From: Bacillus sp. Marseille-Q3570
GTDB lineage: Bacteria; Bacillota; Bacilli; Bacillales; Fictibacillaceae
Direction: 5' to 3'
Length of the DNA: 64,000 bases
NCBI RefSeq assembly: GCF_946151055.1
Contig: NZ_CAMGYZ010000001.1
Span: 1 to 64,000 of the forward strand
Shown: positions 1-7,183 of the stretch, in pieces
Layout of the letters: every line of letters starts with the position of its first letter
Position numbering within the stretch: position 1 is the stretch's first letter
The notes under the pieces: generated by a model
Database searches by the model: none
The model's input: the letters and a program-made list of their open reading frames with translations, nothing else
What the model was told of the DNA's origin: nothing
Translations under genes and position numbers: made by a program

Positions 1-1
1 G

Positions 2-109
2 GTAAAGCCACTAACAACTTTATTCATAAAAGACCATTACGAGTTTGGAGTAGTTATTACTGCTGTATTCGGCTTTAATTTAGTTAAGAGTATTCAAAAA
101 AATAGTTAA
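2..109 (+). CDS. Possible 3' end of an upstream gene (partial)
   Basis: One frame is open from the window edge to a TAA at 107-109 and would encode about 35 residues rich in hydrophobic positions (LFIKDHYEFGVVITAVFG...). It could be the last membrane segment and short basic tail of a protein that begins before the window. There is no way to name it from this fragment. An open frame this short can occur by chance, so confidence is low. Confidence 0.35.
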   Translation, partial: VKPLTTLFIKDHYEFGVVITAVFGFNLVKSIQKNS

Positions 110-112
110 GTC

Positions 113-191
113 CATCTTCAATAAAAGGGGGCAATTCTGTAGTAAAGAATTGTATTCTTTCTTAATGTTAAGGGCCAGATTGTTGAAGATG
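113..191. repeat. Small palindromic intergenic element
   Basis: The ends are a 9-base inverted repeat (CATCTTCAA at 113-121, TTGAAGATG at 183-191) enclosing an AT-rich core with a GGGGGC...GGGCC pair. It has the size and shape of a small MITE-like or REP-like repeat and resembles intergenic palindromes I recall from Bacillus genomes. Only one copy was noticed in this window. Confidence 0.45.
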
Positions 192-364
192 TAGTTTAGC
201 ACTAGTAATGGGGAACCGTACCATAAATAACGGCGAAATGAATCACTCCTTTTACATTGTTATGGTACAATTGTACCCAATAAGACTTATAACGAAATTT
301 AGTTATTGATATATTCTGCCCATGACATATTATGAAACAGTGCTTTAATAAGGAGTTGTGTCAA

Positions 365-1033
365 ATGAATAAAAATAAAAGCACAGAAATAAAACGCTCA
401 TCAAAAGCAGAAAATATTCTACCTCAGATCAATAGTAAAACCAAGCTAGGCGACTTACGAAAAATCGCGAAGGACATTAAAAAAGATCACGAACTAGCTA
501 TGGAACTTTGGTCAACCGAAGAGTTTATGCCCAGACTATTAGCAATCTTAATTATGGACAAAAAACTTCTTTCACAAGATGTGCTAAATAAGCTTGATAA
601 GGATATGCAGACTCACACTTTTGATGAGCGAAATAACTTAATGGATTGGTTAATGGCTAATCAGCTCACCAAAGACAAGAAGAAAATTGCATTGATGGAG
701 TCATGGGAAAATAGTCCTTCTGCTCTTCAAAGGCGAGCTTTCTGGTATTATCAAGGGCGATTGAGATGGACTGGACAAACACCGCCTGATAACACCGCAT
801 ACTTGCTATCTGCATTAGAAGCTAATATTTCGCAGGAGGAACCGGAAGTTCAATGGGCTATGAATTTCACCGCTGGCTGGATAGGCGTTTATGATGAAAA
901 GAATCGAGCACGTTGTATTAAACTTGGTGAGAAAACGGGTCTTTACAAAGATGAAATAGTATCAAAAGGATGTACCCCCAATTATTTGCCGGAGTTCATT
1001 ACGATTGAAGTTAACAAACGAATTAATAATTAG
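365..1033 (+). CDS. DNA alkylation repair protein (AlkD-like)
   Basis: The 222-residue product resembles the HEAT-like-repeat DNA alkylation repair family (AlkD/COG4912 type), which removes N3- and N7-alkylated bases by a DNA-bending glycosylase mechanism. Visible family features are the N-terminal LGDLRKIAKDI segment, the ELWSTEEFMPRLLAILI helix pair, a W-rich centre (LMDWLMANQL, ALQRRAFWYYQGRLRW) and a C-terminal IGVYDEKNRARCIKLGEKTGLY. The start at 365 follows AAGGAG at 350-355; the longer frame from 332 would put that site inside the gene. It stands alone, followed by repeat-rich DNA. Its cellular role would be cytoplasmic base repair. The family call is fairly sure, the exact substrate is not. 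Confidence 0.85.
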   Translation: MNKNKSTEIKRSSKAENILPQINSKTKLGDLRKIAKDIKKDHELAMELWSTEEFMPRLLAILIMDKKLLSQDVLNKLDKDMQTHTFDERNNLMDWLMANQLTKDKKKIALMESWENSPSALQRRAFWYYQGRLRWTGQTPPDNTAYLLSALEANISQEEPEVQWAMNFTAGWIGVYDEKNRARCIKLGEKTGLYKDEIVSKGCTPNYLPEFITIEVNKRINN

Positions 1034-1461
1034 TTACCACTGAAAAATTTCATAACGGTTTGATGTTAAAATAAGGGAATTCAAAGCCTCAATATGAAAA
1101 TTGTAATAGGCTTGGACCGAAAAACAAATAAAACAACGAGTTATGGCAGCAAGTTAGTGAAATATGAAAGGAAGATGTAAAGGATTAACCCACTATCACT
1201 TTTTAGTTTGTAGGGCGCTTATCTTTAAGAAGAACAACCGGGCGTATTAAAATGCGTCCGTTATTCTGTAAAAGGGGCTTTAGTTTAATAAGCCCGGAAT
1301 AAAATAATAGCCGCACACCGATCGTTAAGGATTGAAAATGCGACTTCATTATTATCAAATACTATACGAAACCTAGTGCGATTATTTATGCATTTACATA
1401 TGCAATTGAACCCGTTAATCTGTCCTCCCGATATTAAACGGAATACGGTTTTTTACTTTGA
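1034..1461. other. Gene-free stretch with imperfect palindromes
   Basis: No convincing gene is visible here. The stretch holds GC-rich islands in AT-rich DNA (around 1210-1300, with GGGCGCTTATC, GGGCGTATTAAAATGCGTCC and GGGGCTTTAGTTTAATAAGCCC, the last forming a short stem). These look like decayed intergenic palindromes or repeat remnants and not regulatory DNA for a particular gene. Confidence 0.4.
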
Positions 1462-1772
1462 CTCTTTTCTAAAAGATTGTTGCTTAAAAACCCACATTGC
1501 GCAAGTTGATTGGAGAGCAAGGTGCGAGACTCCTCGAAAATGAAAAATCGCATTTACTTCGTGTGATGTAACGCTGCCGAAGTATTCCTTGTCCTATGGG
1601 CTCACCGCACGCCCCGCGGAAAGCGGGCATCCTCGAGCGGAAATCAACGACTTTTAAAGAAAACTTGGCGAGACCAAGCCTTTTGTAGGTCGAGCCTTAG
1701 TTGCCCTTATACTGAAGAAAGTATTTTATACTTTCTTTAAGTGCAAGAGCAACAAAGTTTGCAAAAACAGCC
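1462..1772 (+). repeat. Dispersed repeat family R1, long copy
   Basis: This is a long copy of a repeat seen at least six times in the window. It begins CTCTTTTCTAAAAGATTGTTGCT and ends AAGAGCAACAAAGTTTGCAAAAACAGCC, so the ends form an imperfect terminal inverted repeat. The 3' core carries CTTGGCGAGACCAAG (a hairpin) and then a hairpin of about 24 paired positions whose arms are GTTGCCCTTATACTGAAGAAAGTA and TACTTTCTTTAAGTGCAAGAGCAAC (1701-1752). The middle (GGAGAGCAAGGTGCGAGACTCC..., AGCGGAAATCAACG) varies between copies. No protein is encoded. Confidence 0.8.
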
Positions 1773-1777
1773 TTTAC

Positions 1778-2062
1778 TTATTGACTTCTCACTGCCTTTG
1801 CATCAAACACGAAAGGACCGAACGGTAGTACAGATGCCAGGATTCCAAGCGCAGCTTTTGTAATGGACCAATTTTGATTGAACTTCAAGTAAACAACCAT
1901 CATACAATAGAGGACGAACAATCCACCGTGGATCGCGCCGACAACAGTTACCGCCATCGGATAGTCCAACATGTATTTTAAAGGCATTGCGATACCAAGC
2001 AACAGCAGAAAAGAAACTCCTTCAGAATATCCAACTACACGGAATGCTTTCAACATATTCAT
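1778..2062 (-). CDS. DUF3817 (YdzA-like) membrane protein
   Basis: The product of about 94 residues is a small integral membrane protein. It carries the family pattern RVVGYSEGVSFLLLLGIAMPLKY near the start, then a GAIHGGLFVLYCMMV helix and a final helix ending LPFGPFVFDAK, giving about three membrane segments. This matches the DUF3817 family (B. subtilis YdzA); its function is not known. The start at 2062 (MNMLKAFR) is chosen because GGAG lies at 2078-2075; a longer frame to 2101 has no ribosome binding site. It is divergent from the trp operon and its 3' end abuts a repeat. Confidence 0.75.
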   Translation of the reverse strand: MNMLKAFRVVGYSEGVSFLLLLGIAMPLKYMLDYPMAVTVVGAIHGGLFVLYCMMVVYLKFNQNWSITKAALGILASVLPFGPFVFDAKAVRSQ

Positions 2063-2200
2063 CACACGGATCAACTCCAATATTTCATTTCTCAAAGCCA
2101 TTATAACAGGGACAACTCAACTATTTTCCAAAGTTTTTATACGATTTATGACAATTCAGATCCCAAGTATATTCCACATAAAAACAATAACTTTCTTCCC

Positions 2201-2229
2201 TTGACAAACACAGTATTTCTTAATAGTAT
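2201..2229 (+). promoter_or_regulatory. Sigma-A promoter of the trp operon
   Basis: A perfect -35 TTGACA (2201-2206) is separated by 17 bases from TAGTAT (2224-2229), a good -10 box. Transcription would begin near 2236, about 20 bases before the triplet array that follows. It faces trpD, and no other gene on this strand lies nearer. Confidence 0.75.
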
Positions 2230-2255
2230 AGGTATAAGTTTTTTAAATAGTTAAT

Positions 2256-2310
2256 TAGATTAGTTGAGATGAGATAAGAGTAGAGTTTGAGAGAGTTGAG
2301 GCGAGCTAAG
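2256..2310 (+). promoter_or_regulatory. TRAP-binding triplet array in the trp leader
   Basis: Eleven NAG triplets occur at almost 5-base spacing: TAG 2256, TAG 2261, GAG 2266, GAG 2271, GAG 2278, GAG 2283, GAG 2289, GAG 2293, GAG 2298, GAG 2303 and AAG 2308. TRAP (MtrB) is an 11-subunit ring that binds (G/U)AG triplets separated by two or three bases when loaded with tryptophan. The number, spacing and position just after a promoter and just before a terminator fit that system closely. The mtrB gene is not in the window. Confidence 0.85.
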
Positions 2311-2329
2311 GTACGTTTTACAAATGACG

Positions 2330-2364
2330 ATTCCTTGGACACCCTTATGTCCATGGGATTTTTT
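2330..2364 (+). terminator. trp leader attenuator terminator
   Basis: ATTCCTTGGACA (2330-2341) pairs with TGTCCATGGGAT (2348-2359) with one mismatch and one wobble, and T residues follow. The 3' end of the triplet array (CTAAGG at 2306-2311) can instead pair with CCTTGG in the 5' arm, so an antiterminator would compete with it. TRAP binding would block that antiterminator and let the terminator form, the known B. subtilis logic. Confidence 0.8.
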
Positions 2365-2391
2365 ATTATCAGTAGGTTTTTGTTACATTTG

Positions 2392-2490
2392 AAGAAAGTA
2401 TAAATATCTTTCTTCAATATAAGGGCAACTAAAGCTCAGCCAGCGCTAAAGCTTGGCTTTGCTAAGTTTTCTTTAACTTAATTGTTATAT
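2392..2490 (-). repeat. Repeat family R1, short inverted copy in the trp leader
   Basis: Read on the minus strand this matches the 3' core of the R1 repeat: AAAGAAAACTTAGCAAAGCC...GCTTTAGTTGCCCTTATATTGAAGAAAG. It keeps the stem sequence GAAGAAAGTATAAATATCTTTCTTC (2392-2416). It sits between the attenuator and trpD, so it is transcribed as part of the leader. Confidence 0.65.
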
Positions 2491-2562
2491 TCGTGTCACT
2501 CCGGTAAAAAACAATTAAGAATAACAGAACCTAATCAATAACCTTCATAACCTATACCTCAG

Positions 2563-2598
2563 CTCTATCAGTACTCCATTATGAGGAGCGTGATAGAG
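2563..2598 (+). promoter_or_regulatory. Stem-loop in the 5' UTR of trpD
   Basis: CTCTATCA (2563-2570) pairs with TGATAGAG (2591-2598), with an inner CTCC/GGAG pair around an ATTAT-type loop. No U-run follows, so it is not an intrinsic terminator. It lies about 100 bases before the trpD start. Its role is unknown; it could be an mRNA-stabilising hairpin. Confidence 0.45.
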
Positions 2599-2699
2599 AT
2601 GTCATTCATTAACCTTCAAATAAGAATGAAATTCATTCCACCTTGAACTTCTTTTGGTCCACACGTATGCAAAAAACACGGATCGAAAGGAGACTACAA

Positions 2700-3722
2700 A
2701 TGATTAAAACCCAATTAAAAAAAGCGATGGATGGTAAGACCTTTTCAGAAAATGAAGCCAAATCCATCATGGATCAGATCATGACCGGACACGTTACGTC
2801 AAGTCAAATCGCAAGTTTATTGACCATTTTAAAAATGCGCGGAGAAACAGTCGATGAATTGACGGGTTTCGCAAAGTCGATGCGTGAGCATGCTATTACA
2901 TTCCCGGTAGACATGAACGATACCGTAGATACCTGCGGAACAGGAGGGGACGGTTCCGGAACATTCAATATTTCAACTGCATCAGCGATTGTCATGGCGT
3001 CACTAGGAGTGAAAGTTGCCAAGCATGGAAACAGGTCTTTTTCTTCTAAAAGCGGTAGCGCAGATGTGCTCGAATGTCTCAATGTCCCTACCCAATCCGG
3101 TGTGGAGGAAGCGATCAAAGCATTGGAAGAATATTCGATGAGCTTTCTATTTGCACCTCTGTATCATCCAGCGATGAAGCATGCAATAGCTCCGAGAAAA
3201 GAAATCGGATTCCGCACCGTTTTCAATATATTAGGGCCATTGTGCAATCCAGCTGGGTGCCAGCGACAATTGATTGGTGTCTATGATGCACAATTGGCTC
3301 GTAAAATGGCAGAAGTGGTACAACGATTAGGCATTAAGAAAGCAATGATCGTCTCGGGTGACGACGGTCTGGATGAATGTTCGGTGATGTCATCCACAAC
3401 GGTGCTCGAAGTCACCCCAGATGAAATCAAAACTTATAAAATCAATCCTGAAGACCTTGGTCTCCAAACAGGTAAGTTAAAAGATATCCAAGTGGATTCA
3501 CCCGAAATGAGTGCAGACCTCATACGAAAGGTCTTCAACAACAGCTCGAATCCTGCAGCAAAAAACATTGTCATTCTGAATGCAGCAGCAGGTCTTGTCG
3601 CTGCAGATCGAGCATCCGATTTTTTAACAGCTGTACCACTCGTTAAAGAAGCGATCGAATCAGGACAGGTTGAAGGACATTACCTTAACATGACACATGT
3701 GCAGGTGAGGTCCTATGCTTGA
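2700..3722 (+). CDS. trpD: Anthranilate phosphoribosyltransferase
   Basis: TrpD transfers the phosphoribosyl group of PRPP to anthranilate, the second dedicated step of tryptophan synthesis. The 340-residue product has the normal length. It shows the PRPP/magnesium loop DTCGTGGDGSGTFNIST (about 77-93), the anthranilate site KHGNRSFSSKSGSADVLE (about 108-125) and the LGPLCNPA motif. The start at 2700 follows AAAGGAGA; a longer frame from 2643 lacks such a site. It is first in the operon, because trpE is not at its usual upstream position. The 3' end overlaps trpC by 8 bases, which suggests translational coupling. Expression should respond to the TRAP leader. Confidence 0.95.
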   Translation: MIKTQLKKAMDGKTFSENEAKSIMDQIMTGHVTSSQIASLLTILKMRGETVDELTGFAKSMREHAITFPVDMNDTVDTCGTGGDGSGTFNISTASAIVMASLGVKVAKHGNRSFSSKSGSADVLECLNVPTQSGVEEAIKALEEYSMSFLFAPLYHPAMKHAIAPRKEIGFRTVFNILGPLCNPAGCQRQLIGVYDAQLARKMAEVVQRLGIKKAMIVSGDDGLDECSVMSSTTVLEVTPDEIKTYKINPEDLGLQTGKLKDIQVDSPEMSADLIRKVFNNSSNPAAKNIVILNAAAGLVAADRASDFLTAVPLVKEAIESGQVEGHYLNMTHVQVRSYA

Positions 3723-4473
3723 ACAGATCGTGCAAACAAAAAAGCAAGAACTATCAAATTATCCTAAGACTTTTGAGAAGGTAACATACACGCAGCGTTC
3801 GCTGGAAAAAGCGATATCCAACAGCAATCAAAAGCTTGGACTGATCGCAGAGGTGAAGAGGGCATCCCCTTCTAAAGGGATCATCCGCGAGGATTTCCAT
3901 CCAGTCGATATTGCAAAAACCTATGAAGCGGCAGGAGCAGACGCCATTTCTGTTTTGACTGATAAAACCTATTTTCAGGGTCATCCTGATTATTTGACGC
4001 AAATAAAAAAAGCGGTTGATCTACCGGTATTACGAAAGGATTTCATCATTGATCCCGTTCAGGTTGAAGAAAGCAAATCGATGGGTGCGGACGCAATCCT
4101 GTTGATTAAAGCTATCCTTGATCCGGTGCAAATGAAAGAGTTGTATCAATATGCAAAAGAACTGGGACTTGAAGTATTGCTGGAGGTTCACTCCAAAGCT
4201 GAAGTTGAAGAGGTTTTCAGTCAGTTAACCCCTGAACTTCTCGGCATCAATAACCGGGATTTGAACACCTTCAAAACTTCAGTTTCTCATACAAGGGAAA
4301 TTGCTTCCGTCATTCCAGAAGAGGTCACTTATATCAGTGAGAGTGGCATCAAAACAAATAAAGATGTGGATCTGGTTCATCAAGCTGGAGCGTCTGGAAT
4401 TTTAGTCGGGGAGACTCTGATGAGATCCCAGTCGATTTCAACTTGTATTGAAAGCCTATTCCAGGAGAGTTGA
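3715..4473 (+). CDS. trpC: Indole-3-glycerol-phosphate synthase
   Basis: TrpC closes the ring of CdRP with loss of CO2 and water to give indole-3-glycerol phosphate. The 252-residue TIM barrel carries the signature IAEVKRASPSKG (about 44-55), the catalytic-lysine strand VLRKDFIID, ELLGINNRDLNTF and YISESGI, and the final phosphate loop GASGILVGETLM. Length is normal for a free-standing TrpC. It overlaps trpD by 8 bases and is followed after 3 bases by trpF, so the three are co-translated. Confidence 0.95.
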   Translation: MLEQIVQTKKQELSNYPKTFEKVTYTQRSLEKAISNSNQKLGLIAEVKRASPSKGIIREDFHPVDIAKTYEAAGADAISVLTDKTYFQGHPDYLTQIKKAVDLPVLRKDFIIDPVQVEESKSMGADAILLIKAILDPVQMKELYQYAKELGLEVLLEVHSKAEVEEVFSQLTPELLGINNRDLNTFKTSVSHTREIASVIPEEVTYISESGIKTNKDVDLVHQAGASGILVGETLMRSQSISTCIESLFQES

Positions 4474-4476
4474 GCA

Positions 4477-5100
4477 ATGCCTTATTTGAAAATTTGCGGT
4501 ATTCGTTCTCAAGAAGATTATGAAACCGTCCGAGAATATGGTGCTGATTATGTCGGCTTCATTTTTGCAGACAGCAAGCGTCGCGTTTCACCAATTGACG
4601 TTAGTACGTGGATCAAACCTCATCATCAATTGAAGCATGTCGGGGTCTTCGTCAATCCTGATCTTAACGAAATCGAAGAGACACTTTCACACGTCAAACT
4701 CGATGTCATTCAGCTTCATGGTAAAGAATCGAACTCATTTATCAATAAAGTACGGCAAAGTGTCAACATTGAAATATGGAAAGCGTTGCCCCATGGTGAA
4801 GGGACACTCCAACAATTAAATGAGTACAACAATGTCGATGGTTTTGTCATCGATACGAAAGTGAAAGGAAAATGGGGTGGAACAGGCCTCAAGTTTGATT
4901 GGAACGCTATCCCTGCTTATACCAAAAAAGCCTTGGAGATGAATCAAGATTGCTTCATCGCAGGAGGGATCACCCCAACCAATATCGAGGAGTGTTTATC
5001 GTTTAATCCGATGGGAATCGATCTATCAAGCGGGGTCGAGGAAAACAATCGGAAAAGCCCTCAACTTATCAATGATCTTATAGAGAGGATGAATGTATAA
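4477..5100 (+). CDS. trpF: Phosphoribosylanthranilate isomerase
   Basis: TrpF performs the Amadori rearrangement of phosphoribosylanthranilate to CdRP, between TrpD and TrpC. The 207-residue barrel starts with the family motif KICGIRSQED, whose Cys (residue 7) is the usual general base. It also shows YVGFIFADSKRRVSP, VGVFVNPD, DVIQLHGKES and the phosphate site GIDLSSGVEE. The stop codon abuts the trpB start, so the genes are tightly packed. Confidence 0.95.
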   Translation: MPYLKICGIRSQEDYETVREYGADYVGFIFADSKRRVSPIDVSTWIKPHHQLKHVGVFVNPDLNEIEETLSHVKLDVIQLHGKESNSFINKVRQSVNIEIWKALPHGEGTLQQLNEYNNVDGFVIDTKVKGKWGGTGLKFDWNAIPAYTKKALEMNQDCFIAGGITPTNIEECLSFNPMGIDLSSGVEENNRKSPQLINDLIERMNV

Positions 5101-6297
5101 ATGCAAGCACTTTACCCAGATACAAAGGGACGGTTCGGCCAGTTTGGCGGTCGTTATGTACCTGAAACCTTAATGTTTGCACTTGAGGAGTTAGAAGAAG
5201 CTTTCAACAATGCTATGGAAGATGAAGATTTCCAGGAAGAGCTCGATCATGAATTGAATCATTATTCAGGGAGACCCACTCCGCTGACATATGCAGAAAA
5301 CAGTACGAAACGATTTGGCGGAGCTCGTATTTATTTGAAGCGTGAAGACTTGAACCATACAGGTGCTCATAAAATCAACAACGCCATCGGACAAGTGCTG
5401 CTCGCAAAGCGTATGGGAAAAAGTAAGGTTGTTGCCGAAACAGGTGCTGGTCAGCATGGCGTAGCAGTGGCTACAGCTTGTGCAAGATACGGTTTGAGTT
5501 GCAAGGTATTCATGGGTGAAGAAGATGTCGAACGCCAATCATTGAATGTGTTCCGCATGAAATTACTGGGGGCTGAGGTGATCTCCGTCCAAAGCGGAAG
5601 TAAGACATTGAAGGATGCTACTAATGAAGCCATCCGGTACTGGGCAGGAGCTGTACAGGATACATTCTACTGCATCGGCTCTGTTGTGGGGCCTCACCCA
5701 TATCCTTATATCGTCCGTAATCTGCAACGGATCATCGGGGTTGAAACGAAACAACAACACAGCACTTTATTAGGAAAGTTACCTGACAGGATTGTCGCTT
5801 GTGTCGGTGGAGGAAGTAATGCAATGGGCATGTTCCATCCATTTATTGAAGATGAGGTTGAGCTCATCGGTGTAGAAGCTGGCGGACATGGAATTGAAAC
5901 CGGGGAACACGCAGCATCGATAACAACAGGATCGATCGGAGTGCTCCATGGATCGATGACATTCTTGAACCAGGATCTGAATGGCCAGATCATCGAACCA
6001 TATTCGATTTCAGCAGGACTTGATTATCCAGGAGTCGGTCCTGAACACGCCTTCCTAGCAGATTCAAAACGAGTCACCTATAAAACGATTACAGATGATG
6101 AAGCCGTAGAGGCGTTGAAAATTTTATCAGAAGAAGAAGGAATTCTGCCTGCTATAGAGAGTGCCCATGCACTTGCTCAGGCGTATAAAGAAGCAGCAGA
6201 AATGGATCAGAACCAATCCATCGTTGTCTGTCTTTCAGGACGAGGAGATAAGGATGTCGGAACGATCATGAAAGTGATGAAGGGGGACCAACAATGA
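5101..6297 (+). CDS. trpB: Tryptophan synthase beta subunit
   Basis: TrpB is the PLP enzyme that joins indole (channelled from TrpA) with serine. The 398-residue chain has the Schiff-base lysine in [10 protein letters not shown] (Lys91), the start pattern [15 protein letters not shown], the glycine-rich phosphate cradle [10 protein letters not shown] and the C-terminal CLSGRGDKD. This is the TrpB1 type that partners with TrpA. It begins directly after the trpF stop and overlaps trpA by 4 bases (ATGA). Confidence 0.96.
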   Translation: MQALYPDTKGRFGQFGGRYVPETLMFALEELEEAFNNAMEDEDFQEELDHELNHYSGRPTPLTYAENSTKRFGGARIYLKREDLNHTGAHKINNAIGQVLLAKRMGKSKVVAETGAGQHGVAVATACARYGLSCKVFMGEEDVERQSLNVFRMKLLGAEVISVQSGSKTLKDATNEAIRYWAGAVQDTFYCIGSVVGPHPYPYIVRNLQRIIGVETKQQHSTLLGKLPDRIVACVGGGSNAMGMFHPFIEDEVELIGVEAGGHGIETGEHAASITTGSIGVLHGSMTFLNQDLNGQIIEPYSISAGLDYPGVGPEHAFLADSKRVTYKTITDDEAVEALKILSEEEGILPAIESAHALAQAYKEAAEMDQNQSIVVCLSGRGDKDVGTIMKVMKGDQQ

Positions 6298-7088
6298 ATG
6301 CACGTTTTGAACAATTAAAGACAAAAGCGAAACCACTGTTCATCCCATTCATCATGGCTGGAGATCCATCACCTGAAGAAACAATCGAGTTGGCACTTCT
6401 ATTACAAGATGAAGGGGCAGATGTATTGGAGCTTGGCATTCCTTATTCGGATCCTCTTGCAGATGGACCTGTCATCCAAGAAGCTGCCAAACGGGCAAAG
6501 GGAATGACGATTGAAAAAGCAATGCAGCTGGTAAAGGAGATGCGAGAGCAAGGGCTTGAGATCCCAGTTCTGATATTTACGTACATCAACCCATTCCTGC
6601 AATTAGGGGAAGAGAGTTTTTTCAACCTTGCAAAAGAAAATGACGTTGATGGATTACTGATACCAGATCTACCTTTTGAGGAAAGTGAATCACTTAGACA
6701 GCGTTGCCGGGAGGAACACATCAGTTACATTTCATTAGTCGCACCAACAACTTCGCCAGAGCGGTTATTCCATATCGCTCAAGAATCCCAGGGCTTTTTA
6801 TATTGTGTGTCTTCTCTCGGTGTCACTGGAGAACGGAAGGATTTCCATCCAGAAACGAAGCGATTGTTAAGGGAAGCAAAATCATTTACAGATATCCCGG
6901 TTGCATTAGGTTTCGGTATCTCAACACGTACACAATTCATTGAAGTCGGTAAGGTCTGTGATGGCGTCATCATAGGGAGCTCGATCATCCGGAAAGTCCA
7001 TGAGCTCCATACTGAAGACCCAGACAATTGGAAAAAAGCATTCAAATCGTATATTTCTTCATTAACGAAAGAAAAGACCAGAGTATAG
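6294..7088 (+). CDS. trpA: Tryptophan synthase alpha subunit
   Basis: TrpA splits indole-3-glycerol phosphate to indole and glyceraldehyde 3-phosphate and passes indole to TrpB. The 264-residue barrel has both catalytic acids in place: Glu46 in [17 protein letters not shown] and Asp57 in the same stretch. It also has [21 protein letters not shown] and the loop SSLGVTGER. The first bases of the downstream triplet array (GAG 7081, TAG 7086, the latter being the stop codon) lie in its 3' end. No terminator separates it from trpE(G). Confidence 0.95.
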   Translation: MNARFEQLKTKAKPLFIPFIMAGDPSPEETIELALLLQDEGADVLELGIPYSDPLADGPVIQEAAKRAKGMTIEKAMQLVKEMREQGLEIPVLIFTYINPFLQLGEESFFNLAKENDVDGLLIPDLPFEESESLRQRCREEHISYISLVAPTTSPERLFHIAQESQGFLYCVSSLGVTGERKDFHPETKRLLREAKSFTDIPVALGFGISTRTQFIEVGKVCDGVIIGSSIIRKVHELHTEDPDNWKKAFKSYISSLTKEKTRV

Positions 7089-7133
7089 TAAAGGATACAA
7101 AAATCGAGATGAGCTGAGCAGAGACAGGAATAG
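7081..7133 (+). promoter_or_regulatory. Second TRAP-type triplet array, before trpE(G)
   Basis: NAG triplets at exact 5-base spacing are visible: GAG 7106, GAG 7111, GAG 7116 and GAG 7121, then CAG 7125 and TAG 7131. A further upstream set (GAG 7081, TAG 7086, AAG 7091) overlaps the end of trpA. That gives about seven to nine TRAP-like triplets. The array ends about 35 bases before the trpE(G) Shine-Dalgarno sequence, which fits TRAP control of translation. Confidence 0.65.
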
Positions 7134-7159
7134 ACAAACAGCATGATTCTTTTCCATGT

Positions 7160-7176
7160 CTCCTTTCAAAAGGAGG
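7160..7176 (+). promoter_or_regulatory. Hairpin sequestering the trpE(G) ribosome binding site
   Basis: CTCCTT (7160-7165) pairs perfectly with AAGGAG (7170-7175), leaving a 4-base loop. The 3' arm is the ribosome binding site itself (AAAAGGAGG), 7 bases before the TTG start at 7184. Such a hairpin would hide the site, as the known SD-blocking hairpin does in TRAP-bound trp leader RNA of B. subtilis. Confidence 0.65.
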
Positions 7177-7183
7177 TAGTGTT

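Noticed and set aside
2220-2417. Minus-strand frame of 65 codons in the trp leader
   Set aside because: It is the antisense of the TRAP array and attenuator and has no ribosome binding site.
2600-2700. Possible T-box (TTTTGGTCCACACG) before trpD
   Set aside because: The T-box core AGGGTGGNACC is not present and no specifier stem was found; the TRAP array upstream explains the control.
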